From JBBRNH01 sp038230415 (GTDB lineage Bacteria > Bacteroidota > Bacteroidia > Cytophagales > Spirosomataceae), in NCBI GenBank assembly GCA_038230415.1, contig JBBRNH010000043.1, forward strand, positions 1-41,042: 41,042 nt of DNA, written 5' to 3'. This document shows, one piece after another, positions 39,776 to 41,042 of the stretch; position 1 is the first letter of the stretch, and the number at the start of each line of letters is the position of its first letter. The position numbers and the translations under genes are program-made. The notes beneath the pieces are model-generated. The model ran no database searches. It was given only the letters and a program-made list of their open reading frames with translations, and was not told where the DNA came from.

Positions 39776-40909
39776 TTAGTTCGTAAACGCCCGGGCCAGC
39801 AAACTCGGCATCAGTTGGGCCATCAGACCCGCGCCCGCCACCTGCTGCGCCTGCAATTGCCCCAAAATGTTGAGTAGCTGGAGTAGTGAATCCTGTTCGG
39901 CGAGTGCAGGTAGCGGGATCAAAATAGATTCAAACTTGCTTGTTTTCAGCCGCTTTCGATTCGTTGTGCCTTCGCTCGCGTTCTTACAGGCTTCGTCAAA
40001 ATATCGCGTGTTTACTACGAAGGAAAAAAAGCCGGGTCGAATGCGCTCAGAAAATGAGTAAAGTGGAAAGTCATTGGTGACAATACCTCCGTCTAAATCG
40101 GCAGGCACCAACCCCATTGCTCCATTACGTGCGTCAATCTTTGAAATAATGAAGTCATTTTCGTTGGTTAATAGTTGAGCCGAGCCAACTTCGCTCCCCT
40201 TGATGAGCTGCCGTAAAACCACACCCTTATGATCCATTCTGACCGTAATTTGCTGATAGGTTTGGGTAGGCTCGATGCTAACGTTATTTCGTTTCCCGAT
40301 AAGTACCTCGCCCACAGCAACAAGAATTGCTTCACTAAACAGTTTCTCAAAAAGCTTATTGAGCAACGCTTTTATATCGTGGTTTTGCCGCGCCCGCAAT
40401 TGTTCCAGTTCGGTGAGGCCGGTTTTCACCGCGTCTAATTTCGCCACAATGCGCTGCTGCTCATCAAGGGGCGGGAGGGGGATGAGAATGTTATAAAATC
40501 TTGGGAGTTGAAGTCTAACACGGTTTGTTGTTCCCTCACTCGCTCGTTGACATTCCTTGTCAAAGAAAGCTGTTTGGCTCAGATAATTCAGATAGTTGGG
40601 ATCAAGTAGGTCACTTTGGCAGTCGAATAGTAAAAAATCATTGGTTACGATTGCTCCATTAAGTCCTTCAGGAACAATACCCATTGCCCCATTACGTGCG
40701 TCAATTCTTGAAATAATGAACTGACCAGCAGTGGCTAAGAACTGGTTACTGCCAATTTCTGAACCAATTTTTTTACCCCGTTCCTGTATGCCTTTATGAT
40801 TTATACGGATGGTGATTTGACTATAAATATGATCTGATAATAAACTAATACTACTTCGTGCTGGCAACAATAACTCGCCCAATCTGACTTCGTTCCAATG
40901 GGTTTTCAT
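39776..40909 (-). CDS. hsdS: Type I restriction-modification specificity subunit (HsdS)
   Basis: A 377-residue HsdS, the DNA-recognition subunit that directs HsdM and HsdR. It has two target-recognition domains (about 5-150 and 195-340) separated by a helical spacer (about 155-190, E-L-E-Q-L-R-A-R-Q-N-H-D-I-K-A-L) and a C-terminal helix; the I-P-L-P-P-L-x-E-Q motif ends the first TRD and I-P-L-P-A-L-A-E-Q the second. The TRDs are close copies of each other (see findings). ATG 40909 is preferred: the upstream frame (41032) consists of a non-coding repeat. HsdM/HsdR are probably beyond the right edge, upstream of this gene. Confidence 0.92.
   Translation of the reverse strand: MKTHWNEVRLGELLLPARSSISLLSDHIYSQITIRINHKGIQERGKKIGSEIGSNQFLATAGQFIISRIDARNGAMGIVPEGLNGAIVTNDFLLFDCQSDLLDPNYLNYLSQTAFFDKECQRASEGTTNRVRLQLPRFYNILIPLPPLDEQQRIVAKLDAVKTGLTELEQLRARQNHDIKALLNKLFEKLFSEAILVAVGEVLIGKRNNVSIEPTQTYQQITVRMDHKGVVLRQLIKGSEVGSAQLLTNENDFIISKIDARNGAMGLVPADLDGGIVTNDFPLYSFSERIRPGFFSFVVNTRYFDEACKNASEGTTNRKRLKTSKFESILIPLPALAEQDSLLQLLNILGQLQAQQVAGAGLMAQLMPSLLARAFTN
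40113..40721. repeat. 41-bp near-identical direct repeat inside hsdS
   Basis: Segments 40113-40153 and 40681-40721 agree at 38 of 41 bases and encode the same I-D-A-R-N-G-A-M-G-containing strand in each target-recognition domain. They lie 568 bp apart in direct orientation; recombination between them would swap or delete one recognition domain. Confidence 0.85.
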
Positions 40910-40939
40910 TTGTTTGTGTTTTTGATGGGTTATGTTTGG

Positions 40940-41018
40940 TTTTCGGCCCCAGCGGGGCCACATCTTGGTAGCAAACCGGGCGGTCGGTTCCGCGTCCAAG
41001 CTCCATCGGGGCGCAATC
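40940..41018. repeat. Putative dispersed intergenic repeat upstream of hsdS
   Basis: Contains a GGCCCC-AGC-GGGGCC hairpin (40945-40959) and, on the minus strand, a GCTACCAAGATGTGGCCCCG-type stretch that I recall as a recurring intergenic unit in Bacteroidota genomes. The reading frame through it (41032 to hsdS) yields an Arg/Trp/Pro-rich leader unlike hsdS, so the repeat, not a gene extension, is the better explanation. Only one copy is in this window. Confidence 0.5.
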
Positions 41019-41042
41019 TCACGATTCATCATTTATTGCCGA

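Noticed and set aside
40113..40721. The hsdS direct repeat as a CRISPR-like or insertion-sequence feature
   Set aside because: Only two copies, both in frame within matching protein domains; an internal domain duplication explains them.
40910..41032. 41-residue extension of HsdS
   Set aside because: Encoded by a likely intergenic repeat with a hairpin; Arg/Trp/Pro-rich and unlike HsdS N-termini.

Overview
The window looks like chromosomal DNA from a Bacteroidota member, most likely a GC-moderate Cytophagales of the Spirosoma/Fibrella type (inference; no 16S is present). The support is two SusC/SusD outer-membrane pairs, a secreted fibronectin protein with a C-terminal tail that looks like a type IX secretion signal, DUF4296, DUF1573 and DUF2975/YozG families, TAnnTTTG-like promoter elements, and almost no Shine-Dalgarno sequences. 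No rRNA, tRNA, CRISPR array, transposase or phage gene was seen.

Layout. 1-2264: the 5' part of an M48 lipoprotein protease gene (cut by the window edge, minus strand) and a multipass acyltransferase-like protein (plus). 2298-3720: a small lower-GC plus-strand island of two tightly overlapping two-gene modules, small helical protein + HNH endonuclease and small helical protein + nucleotidyltransferase. 3727-5189: a minus-strand DUF2975 membrane protein and YozG-like HTH regulator, preceded by a perfect 47-bp inverted repeat. 5306-8262: a phosphosugar mutase and, convergent to it, a GH10-like lipoprotein. 8390-18673: two consecutive SusC/SusD pairs, the first with a long hairpin repeat between susC and susD. 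18799-23429: DUF3291, a 54-codon small ORF, tsaE, an alanine dehydrogenase-like gene, a conserved unknown, a DUF4296 lipoprotein and protoporphyrinogen oxidase. 23395-30371: a minus-strand block of ppk1, a mazEF-type toxin-antitoxin pair, gyrB, a prohibitin-like SPFH protein and DUF1573. 30605-37798: a fused 2-oxoacid dehydrogenase E1, a small membrane protein, NADP isocitrate dehydrogenase and the nine-repeat fibronectin protein. 37824-41042: a minus-strand defence-type cluster of type I restriction specificity subunit, STAS/GHKL ATPase, DUF4325 and PIN-domain nuclease.

How the parts fit. Core metabolism and housekeeping genes (gyrB, ppk1, icd, E1, hemG, tsaE, mutase) alternate with accessory blocks. 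The GH10-like lipoprotein and the SusCD pairs could form a small glycan-uptake locus, though no regulator for it lies here. The most unusual block is the right end: an hsdS gene whose two recognition domains are near copies of each other sits just upstream of a partner-switch-like ATPase/STAS pair that is translationally coupled to a PIN nuclease. The second unusual theme is intergenic palindromic DNA: two copies of one long hairpin element, each exactly 7 nt after a stop codon, plus several other long inverted repeats at gene ends.

All calls come from reading the sequence and translations by eye; no database search was run.
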